Origin: an uncultured Eubacterium sp.
Lineage (GTDB): Bacteria; Bacillota; Clostridia; Oscillospirales; Acutalibacteraceae
Reading direction: 5' to 3'
Assembly: GCA_910577215.1 (NCBI GenBank)
Contig: CAJTMQ010000025.1
Location: forward strand, 1 to 22,266
Length of the DNA stretch: 22,266 nucleotides
The notes under the pieces are model-generated. The model saw only the letters and a program-made list of their open reading frames with translations. It ran no database searches and had not been told where the DNA came from. This document shows, in pieces, positions 8,764-15,176 of the stretch. The translations under genes and the position numbers were made by a program. Every line of letters begins with the position of its first letter. The stretch's first letter is position 1.

Positions 8764-10576
8764 TGCTTTCGCCCTCCTTTTCCTTATAGCTTGATGCCTG
8801 AAGTGTAAACATATTGGCATATTCTCCGCCGTTTGCCATAAGCTCGCTGTGGCTTCCGCTTTCAATTACCGTACCGTTTCCGAGAACGAAAATGTTATCT
8901 GAGAGCACGGCGCTTGAAAGCCTGTGTGAAATGTAAATAACCGTTTTTTCCTTTGTGGCAAGAATCAGGTTTTCATACATTTTATATTCCGCAATCGGGT
9001 CGAGTGCAGAGGAGGGCTCATCAAGAATTGCAATGTCAAAATCACTTGCAAACATTCTTGCAACAGCGGTTTTCTGTGCTTCGCCGCCTGAAAGACCTGC
9101 ACCGTTTTCGTCAAATTCACGTGTTAAAACGGTATCCGTACCATTGGCAAGAGTTGCAATTTTATCGTAAACCCCGCTTTGTTTTAATGCTTTTTCGGCA
9201 GCCTTTTTATCTTCCTCGTTACAGTTCCTGCACATAACATTTTCGTTAACCGAAAGTGCAAAGGTTTTATAATCCTGAAAAACTGTTGCAAATTTCAGCC
9301 TTAAGCTGTCTATATTGTATTCCTTAATATTGATTCCGTTATATAAAATTTCACCATCGGTTACATCATAAAAGCGAAGCAGCAGCTTAACGAATGTGGT
9401 TTTTCCTGCACCGTTAACACCAACAACTGCAACGGTTTCACCTTTGTTTATTTTAATATTGACATTCTTAAGTGAATATTTATTAGCAGAGGGATATTTG
9501 AAATCAACATTTTTAAATTCAAGGCTTTCAAAATCTTCAGGCTCCTTATCACCTGAAACAACACTTGATTCATATTCAAAAAACTCGCGTAAATTCTGGA
9601 AGTATAGTGCAACAGATGAAAGTTCGGAAAATTCCTGTGCTATAAGCGAAGTTGCACTGCGGACTGCGTTAATTGATGAAAGTACAACAGAAAAGCCCGA
9701 AACCGAAAATGCATCCGTATAAATAAACTGCCAGCCTGCATAGGCATATGTTCCTGCAATAGGGATGAACTCGCCGAACAAGGAACTTGCCATGCTTATA
9801 AGAAAAAGCTTCGGTCCGTATTTTTTTATAATTTCAAGGTTCGATTTTATAGCATTATTGTATCTGCCGATTATAACGGAAAATATATTTGATGTGCGTA
9901 TATCCTTTGAATAATCTCTTAAAAAAACCACACGCTGGGTGTATGCTTTGATTCTGTTATTGTGTGTCATCTCCAGATCTCTTTTAAAAAACACCTTGCT
10001 TTTGAATATTTCTGTTACGAAAACCAGTATAACAGGCAGCAGGAACATAAGATAAGCAGGGTTTATTGATGCAACCAAGCCTATAACTGAAAGGAAAGCA
10101 ATAAGATTTCCGAGTATGAATGACAGTGCATAGGCAAATGCCGAGAAATATCCGCTTGTTAAAATTTCGGTTGCTCGCTGATATTTGTCATAAAACACAG
10201 GGTCCTCATAGCAGCTTATATCAACTTTTGATGCCTTTTCAAAAATTCTGTTATTCAGTGCCTTGAAGATTTTTTTATCACCGACAAGGCTTTTGTAGTC
10301 ACTGAAAACGGAAAGAAACTGATATATGATGCCCACAGCAAAGAAAAGCAGCAGTGTTTTAACGTAATATGTAAAATCGGAATTTCCGTCAATTATATTA
10401 AGTAAAATCTTTAAAAATAAAACCGTCTGAAAAAAGTTTATAAAAAGGGAATAAACCAGCAGATTCATTATCTGCCAGAACATATAGGTTTTATTTGCCT
10501 TGTAAAGCGTTTTAAAAGCGTATATAATATTTTTAACAACGGGAACTTTAATGTTTTCTCGTTTAACCCAAGGCAT
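8747..10576 (-). CDS. ABC exporter half-transporter, first subunit of a likely heterodimer
   Basis: A 609-residue type-I (six-helix) exporter half. The membrane domain covers about 30-325; the ATPase has Walker A GVNGAGKTT (386-394), Q-loop Gln434, signature LSGGEAQ (495-501), Walker B ILDEP (517-521) and His551. The catalytic Glu after Walker B is present, as in the partner, so neither ATP site is obviously degenerate through loss of that residue. Both proteins share a cytoplasmic-loop pattern (NNRIKAYTQRVVFLRDYSKD here, NNRFHRRADYFARIFYLQDY in the partner), showing that they are paralogues. The start is supported by AAGGAGA 8 bases upstream, and a strong promoter lies at 10618-10645. First gene of the ABC-ABC-MATE operon. 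Confidence 0.93.
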   Translation of the reverse strand: MPWVKRENIKVPVVKNIIYAFKTLYKANKTYMFWQIMNLLVYSLFINFFQTVLFLKILLNIIDGNSDFTYYVKTLLLFFAVGIIYQFLSVFSDYKSLVGDKKIFKALNNRIFEKASKVDISCYEDPVFYDKYQRATEILTSGYFSAFAYALSFILGNLIAFLSVIGLVASINPAYLMFLLPVILVFVTEIFKSKVFFKRDLEMTHNNRIKAYTQRVVFLRDYSKDIRTSNIFSVIIGRYNNAIKSNLEIIKKYGPKLFLISMASSLFGEFIPIAGTYAYAGWQFIYTDAFSVSGFSVVLSSINAVRSATSLIAQEFSELSSVALYFQNLREFFEYESSVVSGDKEPEDFESLEFKNVDFKYPSANKYSLKNVNIKINKGETVAVVGVNGAGKTTFVKLLLRFYDVTDGEILYNGINIKEYNIDSLRLKFATVFQDYKTFALSVNENVMCRNCNEEDKKAAEKALKQSGVYDKIATLANGTDTVLTREFDENGAGLSGGEAQKTAVARMFASDFDIAILDEPSSALDPIAEYKMYENLILATKEKTVIYISHRLSSAVLSDNIFVLGNGTVIESGSHSELMANGGEYANMFTLQASSYKEKEGESNEEIG

Positions 10577-10617
10577 ATGCCGAATCTCCTTTTCTGCAAA
10601 AGATGTAATTAATATAA

Positions 10618-10645
10618 ATTATAGCATGGTATAATCCGTTTTCAA
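10618..10645 (-). promoter_or_regulatory. Sigma-A promoter of the ABC-ABC-MATE operon
   Basis: On the minus strand: TTGAAA (10645-10640), a 16-base spacer and a perfect TATAAT (10623-10618). It lies 42 bases upstream of the first ABC start codon and is divergent from the phosphate-transporter regulatory region. Confidence 0.75.
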
Positions 10646-10662
10646 TAGTGAATATGTGCGAT

Positions 10663-10684
10663 TTTACATAAATTTGACATAAAC
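10663..10684 (+). promoter_or_regulatory. Candidate Pho box (two TTnACA direct repeats, 11-bp period)
   Basis: TTTACATAAAT at 10663-10673 is followed directly by TTGACATAAAC at 10674-10684. TTnACA repeats spaced by one helical turn are the established binding pattern of PhoP/PhoB-type regulators. The site lies about 77 bases before the Na/Pi cotransporter gene, which is itself followed by a PhoB/PhoR-like pair. TTGACA could alternatively be a -35 element, but no good -10 lies 16-18 bases away. Sequence seen; role inferred. Confidence 0.6.
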
Positions 10685-10690
10685 ATAATA

Positions 10691-10719
10691 TTGTTTTGAA
10701 TGAATTTCAATAATCTAAT
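10691..10719 (+). promoter_or_regulatory. Weak promoter for the Na/Pi cotransporter, downstream of the Pho box
   Basis: TTGTTT at 10691-10696, a 17-base spacer and TCTAAT at 10714-10719 (5 of 6). The poor -35 fits an activator-dependent promoter, with the Pho box placed just upstream. The hexamers are common in AT-rich DNA, so the assignment is tentative. Confidence 0.4.
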
Positions 10720-10760
10720 AGACATAGTTTAATGAGAAAGAGGAATAAAGAGGTAAAAGG

Positions 10761-12449
10761 ATGGATATATTTTCTATAATTTCAATGCTCGGCGGTATTG
10801 CGCTTTTCCTTTATGGTATGCGCTTTATGGGCGAACAACTCGAAAAGCTTTCGGGCGGAAAGCTTGAATACATACTTGAGAAGATGACGGATAAAACCTA
10901 TAAGGGAATTCTTCTGGGTGCAGTTGTTACGGCTGTTGTTCAGTCCTCCTCGGCGGTAACTGTTATGGTTGTCGGTTTTGTAAATTCGGGTATTATGCAA
11001 CTTTCCCGTGCAATCGGTGTTATTATGGGTGCCAATATAGGTACAACCGTTACAGCGTGGATTTTATCCTTAACACAGATAAGCGGTGACAGTATTTTTA
11101 TTACACTGCTGAAACCGTCATCATTTTCACCTGTTATTGCAATAGTAAGTGTCTTTATGCTTCTGCTTTCCAAAAACGAAAAGAGAAAGAACATCGGTGG
11201 TATACTGATGGGTTTTTCTGTTCTTATGATGGGCATGACCATAATGAGCGATTCTATGTCAGGGCTGGCAGAAAATGAAAACTTCACATCACTTATGCTT
11301 ACCTTCAGCAATCCTGTTATCGGTATCATTGCAGGCACACTGCTTGCGGCTGTTGTTCAGTCCTCAAGTGCGGCAGTAGGTATTGTACAGGCACTTGCCA
11401 TATCGGGCAGCATAAGTTTTTCGGCAGCACTTCCGCTTATTCTCGGTCAGAATATAGGCTCATGTGTTCCGGTGCTTATTTCTTCCGTGGGAACAAGCAA
11501 AAATGCAAAAAGAACATCCTTGATTTATCTTTATTTCAATATTATCGGTGTTATTGTAACAGGTGTGCTGTTCTACGGAGCAGAATCCATATTCGGTTTT
11601 GATTTTATGGATAATACAATTTCTTCTATTCAGATTGCTGTTGTTAACACTGCTTTCAAGATATTTTCAACTATTGTTCTTCTGCCTTTTTCAAAGCAGC
11701 TTGAATTTCTTGCCGTTAAATCTATCAGAGATAAGGGTGACGAAAAAGAAAAGAAATCTCAGCCGCTTCTTATTGATGAAAGGTTTTTAAAAAGCCCTGC
11801 ATATGCGGTTGAAAAGTGCCGCGAGGTAACCAAAAACATGGCAGACCTTGTTGAGGATACCGTGCTTTGTGCACTATCTATAATTAAGAACTATACGGAT
11901 GAAAAAGCCGAGCTGATTATGAATAATGAAAAGAAAACGGATAAGTATGAGGAATTGCTTGAAACCTATCTTATAAAAATAAGCTCGCTGGATTTATCTG
12001 ATGGTGACAGTAAGAATGTCTTTTTGCTTCATCATGCTATTGAAAATCTTGAAAAGATAGGTGACTACTGCGAAGATATATTAAAAGCAAGAAAGTCAAT
12101 GAATAAAAATAAAGCAAACCTTTCGGACAGAGCCAAATATGAACTTTCCGTTATGATTGCTGCTGCAACAAAAATTATTTCCGTTACAAATGAAGCCTTT
12201 AAGCTTAATGACCTTGATAAGGCAAGAAAGGTTGAACCTCTTGAGGATGTTATAGATAAGCTTAAAAGAGAGCTTAAACTCAGGCATATGGAAAGAATTG
12301 ATGAAGGCGAATGTACGGTTGAGCAGGGCTTGCCGTATCTTGATATTGTAAGTTCAATTGAGCATATAGCAGACCACTGTTCTGATATTGCACTTACAAT
12401 GATAGAACTTAACAGCGGTGATTATAATATAAATATATCCGCAAAATAA
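10761..12449 (+). CDS. Na+/phosphate cotransporter (NptA/YjbB type) with C-terminal PhoU-like domain; C-terminal tail frameshifted
   Basis: A 562-residue membrane protein that should import phosphate with Na+. The two inverted transport repeats each carry the family's QSSSA motif (61-65 and 200-204), followed by GANIGTT (90-96) and GQNIGSC (229-235). About 8-9 helices occupy 1-320. A helical PhoU-like domain fills about 350-555, including HHAIENLEKIGDYCEDI and EHIADHCSDIALTMIEL. RBS AAGAGGT is 6 bases before ATG. A candidate Pho box lies upstream and a PhoB/PhoR-like pair follows, supporting phosphate starvation control. Oddity: the annotated stop (12447-12449) interrupts what looks like the normal family C-terminus; codons continue in the -1 frame to 12514, ending LEKYSLN. 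One extra A in the A4 run at 12443-12446 would restore about 584 residues. Confidence 0.93.
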   Translation: MDIFSIISMLGGIALFLYGMRFMGEQLEKLSGGKLEYILEKMTDKTYKGILLGAVVTAVVQSSSAVTVMVVGFVNSGIMQLSRAIGVIMGANIGTTVTAWILSLTQISGDSIFITLLKPSSFSPVIAIVSVFMLLLSKNEKRKNIGGILMGFSVLMMGMTIMSDSMSGLAENENFTSLMLTFSNPVIGIIAGTLLAAVVQSSSAAVGIVQALAISGSISFSAALPLILGQNIGSCVPVLISSVGTSKNAKRTSLIYLYFNIIGVIVTGVLFYGAESIFGFDFMDNTISSIQIAVVNTAFKIFSTIVLLPFSKQLEFLAVKSIRDKGDEKEKKSQPLLIDERFLKSPAYAVEKCREVTKNMADLVEDTVLCALSIIKNYTDEKAELIMNNEKKTDKYEELLETYLIKISSLDLSDGDSKNVFLLHHAIENLEKIGDYCEDILKARKSMNKNKANLSDRAKYELSVMIAAATKIISVTNEAFKLNDLDKARKVEPLEDVIDKLKRELKLRHMERIDEGECTVEQGLPYLDIVSSIEHIADHCSDIALTMIELNSGDYNINISAK

Positions 12450-12514
12450 AAAAATCTGATGAGGATTTCATAGGAAATCTTGATTCTTATCTTGAAAAAT
12501 ATTCGTTAAACTGA
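12450..12514 (+). other. Out-of-frame C-terminal tail of the Na/Pi cotransporter
   Basis: In the -1 frame relative to the upstream gene the codons read KKSDEDFIGNLDSY then LEKYSLN and a TGA at 12512-12514. An acidic short helix ending in EKYxL is what I expect at the end of this transporter family (from memory of homologues). No start codon or RBS serves it alone. It abuts the sequence AAAATAAAAAAA (12443-12454), a plausible slippage site. Confidence 0.6.
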
Positions 12515-12549
12515 AATAATATAGGGGAAGAGTAAAGCGGAGGATAAGT

Positions 12550-13224
12550 ATGGCACTGATATATGTTCTTGAAGATGATGAAAGTGTAAGAGAGCTTGAA
12601 ATGTATGCACTTTTAGGAAACGGCTATGAGGTTTCGGGCTTTGCCGAACCAAAAAGCTTTTATTCGGCGCTTGAAAAAAGAAAGCCTGATTTATTGATTA
12701 TTGATGTTATGCTGCCGGAAGAGGACGGCCTTTCAATAACAAAAAAACTCAGAAATAATCCGAAGTACAGGGATATGCCGATCGTTATGGTAACTGCCAA
12801 GGATTCCGAAATGGATTATGTTAAGGGTCTTGACTGCGGTGCAGACGATTATATAGCAAAGCCGTTTTCGGTTATGATTTTTCTTTCTCGCATTAAGGCG
12901 ATTTTACGCAGAATAAAATCAAAAGATGAAAGGCAGTATTATAAATATGCCTCCATCTCCCTTGATGAAAAAAAACACAAGGTTTATTCCTTTGATAAAG
13001 AGGTTGATTTAACCTATAAGGAATTTGAAATTCTGAAATACCTTATGCTCAACAGAGGTATTGCCGTTACAAGAGAACAGCTTCTTAATACCGTTTGGGG
13101 ATATGACAGTGAGAGTGAATCCCGAACGGTGGACAGCCATATTCTAACGCTTAGAAAAAAGCTCGGCAAAAGCGGTGCACTTATTGAAACAATACGAAAT
13201 GTTGGATATAAATTAGGAGAGTAG
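12550..13224 (+). CDS. PhoB/PhoP-like response regulator (OmpR family)
   Basis: A 224-residue two-domain regulator. The receiver domain (1-120) has the acidic pair in LEDDE (8-11), phosphoacceptor Asp52 in IDVMLPEEDG, Thr82 and Lys104 (KPF). The C-terminal winged helix (about 128-224) has the OmpR/PhoB signature LTYKEFEIL and the recognition segment SRTVDSHILTLRKKLG, ending VGYKLGE. RBS GGAGGA is about 6 bases before ATG. It lies 100 bases after the Na/Pi cotransporter stop, or 35 after the tail's stop, with no terminator seen, so co-transcription is likely. Context and the upstream TTnACA repeat suggest phosphate control; the family alone does not prove this. Confidence 0.92.
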   Translation: MALIYVLEDDESVRELEMYALLGNGYEVSGFAEPKSFYSALEKRKPDLLIIDVMLPEEDGLSITKKLRNNPKYRDMPIVMVTAKDSEMDYVKGLDCGADDYIAKPFSVMIFLSRIKAILRRIKSKDERQYYKYASISLDEKKHKVYSFDKEVDLTYKEFEILKYLMLNRGIAVTREQLLNTVWGYDSESESRTVDSHILTLRKKLGKSGALIETIRNVGYKLGE

Positions 13225-13253
13225 TGTGATTTTTCACACTGCTCAGATTTTTT
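13220..13253 (+). terminator. Terminator-like hairpin between the response regulator and kinase genes
   Basis: AGTAGTGTGA (13220-13229) pairs with TCACACTGCT (13235-13244), 10 bp with one G-U pair and a five-T loop, followed 3 bases later by TTTTTT (13248-13253). The regulator's stop codon lies in the left arm. Because no promoter is evident for the kinase, this is probably a partial terminator lowering kinase expression relative to the regulator. Confidence 0.6.
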
Positions 13254-13274
13254 CTTGAAGGCTTGGTGATTATA

Positions 13275-14285
13275 ATGACAAACAAAATTTTCTCGAAAAT
13301 TCTTGTTGCTGCATTCAGCTCTGCACTGATAACTTTTTTGCTGGTTTCTGCAGTTTTTTTATGGGTTTATAAAACCGATTTTCAAAATGTTTTGAGCCTG
13401 GTGGCAAGATATAGTTATATTATAGCGATTATTATTATATCCATAACTGCTGTATCGCTTATAGCGGCACACGCAGTAACAAAAAGGATTGTTAAGCCTA
13501 TTGAAAAAATGGGTACTGATTTAAAAAATATAAGTGAAAACTGCCCCTATGAGGAATTAAAGCCTTTTACTGAAAAAATAAAAACACAGATTGATGAAAA
13601 GGACAGGCTTGAGCACTTAACAAAGCAGTTCACTGCCAATCTTTCGCATGAACTGAAAACGCCCCTAACGGCAATCTCGGGCTATGGTGAACTTCTTGAA
13701 AATACCTCTGTAAGTACTGAGGATGCTGTAAGATTCGGAGGAATTATTTATAAGGAATCGCAGAGATTAATTAATCTTACACACGATATTATTCAGCTTT
13801 CGCAGCTTGAGGAATATGATTTTAAACCTATAATTGATTCTGTAGATTTAACGGCTGTTGCAAAGTCCTGTGCAGATGCACTTTCGGTTGAGGCGCAGAA
13901 AAGAAATATCACCTTAACCATTGACGGTGAATCAGCATATGTAAGGGGAACAAAATCACTCCTTGAGGATCTTATTTATAATCTTGTTGAAAATGCAATA
14001 AGATATAATGTTGAAAACGGAAGTGTCTGTATTTGTATAAAAAAGGAAAACAACAGCACAGTCCTTGTTGTTAAGGATACGGGAATAGGAATTCCGGAAA
14101 AATATTTAGACCGTATCTTTGAACGGTTTTTCAGAGTGGATAAATCCCGCTCAAAAGAAACAGGCGGCACAGGTCTTGGACTTGCAATTGTTAAGCACAC
14201 TGCCGAATATCTCGGCGGAACGGTTAAGATGGAAAGCAAGGAAAATGAGGGCACAACCGTTACGGTAAAGCTGCCTAAAAAATAG
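13275..14285 (+). CDS. PhoR-like sensor histidine kinase
   Basis: A 336-residue membrane kinase. Two helices (about 7-31 and 46-66) flank an external loop of roughly 14 residues. A short HAMP-like linker (about 67-108) leads to the phosphoacceptor helix FTANLSHELKTPLTAISG (His125), the N box LIYNLVENAIRYN, the G1 box DTGIGIPEKYLDRIF and the G2 box GGTGLGLAI. There is no large extracellular or PAS domain, so it probably senses through a partner, possibly the neighbouring transporter or its PhoU-like domain. Start: ATG 13275 is preceded by GGTGAT (13265-13270); in-frame TTG 13263 and GTG 13266 are less likely. A hairpin with a T-run precedes it. Confidence 0.92.
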   Translation: MTNKIFSKILVAAFSSALITFLLVSAVFLWVYKTDFQNVLSLVARYSYIIAIIIISITAVSLIAAHAVTKRIVKPIEKMGTDLKNISENCPYEELKPFTEKIKTQIDEKDRLEHLTKQFTANLSHELKTPLTAISGYGELLENTSVSTEDAVRFGGIIYKESQRLINLTHDIIQLSQLEEYDFKPIIDSVDLTAVAKSCADALSVEAQKRNITLTIDGESAYVRGTKSLLEDLIYNLVENAIRYNVENGSVCICIKKENNSTVLVVKDTGIGIPEKYLDRIFERFFRVDKSRSKETGGTGLGLAIVKHTAEYLGGTVKMESKENEGTTVTVKLPKK

Positions 14286-14321
14286 TGAAATAAATGCCGT
14301 TCGGATATTTTGAACAGTGTC

Positions 14322-14350
14322 TTGTATATCATATTTTTTTGTGATAGAAT
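14322..14350 (+). promoter_or_regulatory. Promoter for the XRE-family regulator gene
   Basis: TTGTAT at 14322-14327, a 17-base spacer and TAGAAT at 14345-14350 (5 of 6). It lies 27 bases before the start codon; RBS GAGGAGG follows at about 14365-14371. Confidence 0.55.
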
Positions 14351-14377
14351 ATAAAAAATTTTCCGAGGAGGGAAAAT

Positions 14378-15019
14378 ATGTCTATAAAGCAAGGCGATTA
14401 TTTAAAGGAACTCAGAGTAAAAAATAAATTGAGTCAGGAAAAGCTGGCAGAGAAGCTCGGTTTGTCAAGACAGTCAATTTCAAAATGGGAGCAGGGCTAT
14501 GCACTGCCTGATACGGATAATCTTTTAAAGCTTTCGGAACTCTACGGTATATCGGTTGATACTCTTCTTAAATGCGGTGAAGCTGAGCAAAAGGAAGCAC
14601 CTGAAGAGGAAAATAAAACAGAAACTGATACAGATAGGACTGAAAAGAGAACAGAAACAAAAACGGAGATAATTGTGATTGAAAGACCTGAGTTCAAAGA
14701 AAAAAAGCCTCATAAAAACAGAGGCTGGTTTTTTGTATCATATCCCGTATTTGCAGCGATTGCCTATGTTCTTATAGGCTGTATATTCGGTGCACGCGGC
14801 TGGATAACCGGCTGGCTTGTGTTTCTTACTATTCCGCTTTTTTATACGGGAATTATTGCTGCCGAAAGAAGAAAACCTATTATTTTCTGTTATCCTGTTT
14901 TGGTTACTTTGATATATCTTGCGTGTGGCTTTTTTGCTTCGCTATGGCATCCGATGTGGATCATGTTCCTTACAATTCCTATATTTTATATAGTGTGTGC
15001 AATGAAAAAAATAAAATAA
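14378..15019 (+). CDS. XRE-family DNA-binding protein with four-helix membrane tail
   Basis: A 213-residue protein. Residues 9-63 form a Cro/C1-type helix-turn-helix (LRVKNKLSQEKLAEKLGLSR then QSISKWEQG), the classic XRE pattern. A very charged Glu/Lys/Thr linker (66-112) leads to four hydrophobic segments (about 117-210). The membrane part is an internal duplication: YPVFAAIAYVLIG...WLVFLTIPLFY is echoed by YPVLVTLIYLACG...WIMFLTIPIFY. The protein therefore probably holds a DNA-binding domain at the membrane and may respond to an envelope signal. RBS GAGGAGG precedes ATG by 6 bases. It has its own promoter and a terminator, so it is a single-gene unit. Targets and signal are unknown; it could regulate adjacent genes or itself. 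Confidence 0.9.
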   Translation: MSIKQGDYLKELRVKNKLSQEKLAEKLGLSRQSISKWEQGYALPDTDNLLKLSELYGISVDTLLKCGEAEQKEAPEEENKTETDTDRTEKRTETKTEIIVIERPEFKEKKPHKNRGWFFVSYPVFAAIAYVLIGCIFGARGWITGWLVFLTIPLFYTGIIAAERRKPIIFCYPVLVTLIYLACGFFASLWHPMWIMFLTIPIFYIVCAMKKIK

Positions 15020-15027
15020 TTCAGTGT

Positions 15028-15065
15028 AAAAAATGCTCGTTTTTGGCTTAAAACGGGCGTTTTTT
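15028..15065 (+). terminator. Intrinsic terminator after the XRE regulator
   Basis: A left arm at 15028-15043 (A6 then TGCTCGTTTT) pairs with a right arm at 15050-15065 (AAAACGGGCG then T6) around a six-base loop, with two G-U pairs. Its flanking A and T runs could make it work on both strands. Confidence 0.8.
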
Positions 15066-15067
15066 CA

Positions 15068-15086
15068 TGTCAACCTCAGGTTGACA
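15068..15086. promoter_or_regulatory. Perfect 19-bp palindrome, candidate operator, with a degenerate copy downstream
   Basis: TGTCAACCT-C-AGGTTGACA is a perfect inverted repeat at 15068-15086. A similar imperfect element (TGTAAACC-GA-AGTTGATT) sits at 15091-15108, about two helical turns on. The pair lies 91 bases before the E2-like acyltransferase gene and just after a terminator, the expected place for a regulator site. TTGACA at its right end could serve as a -35 box, but I find no convincing -10 element. The cognate regulator is unknown. Confidence 0.55.
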
Positions 15087-15176
15087 GCTATGTAAACCGA
15101 AGTTGATTGAGAAAATCAGAAAAAAAACCTATCATTGAGCCACAACAAAAAATGATTACTGAAGGAGAAATAAATC

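Noticed and set aside
8764..8865. Longer N-terminus for the second ABC half-transporter
   Set aside because: It would overlap the upstream ABC gene by 119 bases, has no hydrophobic or family-like content, and the strong AAGGAGG site points to ATG 8763.
6973..10576. Degenerate ATP site typical of heterodimeric ABC exporters
   Set aside because: Both halves keep Walker A, the catalytic Glu after Walker B and the H-loop His; only the LSGGE signature departs from consensus, in both.
10940..11338. Antisense open frame of 132 codons inside the Na/Pi cotransporter gene
   Set aside because: It is a mirror of a strongly conserved coding sequence, has no RBS or promoter, and reads as low-complexity hydrophobic peptide.
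13976..14392. Antisense open frame of 138 codons opposite the kinase ATPase domain
   Set aside because: It lies opposite the conserved N, G1 and G2 boxes of the kinase and has no family resemblance or translation signals.
15081..15109. TTGACA at 15081-15086 as the -35 box of an E2-gene promoter
   Set aside because: No acceptable -10 hexamer lies 16-19 bases downstream; the hexamer is better explained as half of the palindrome.
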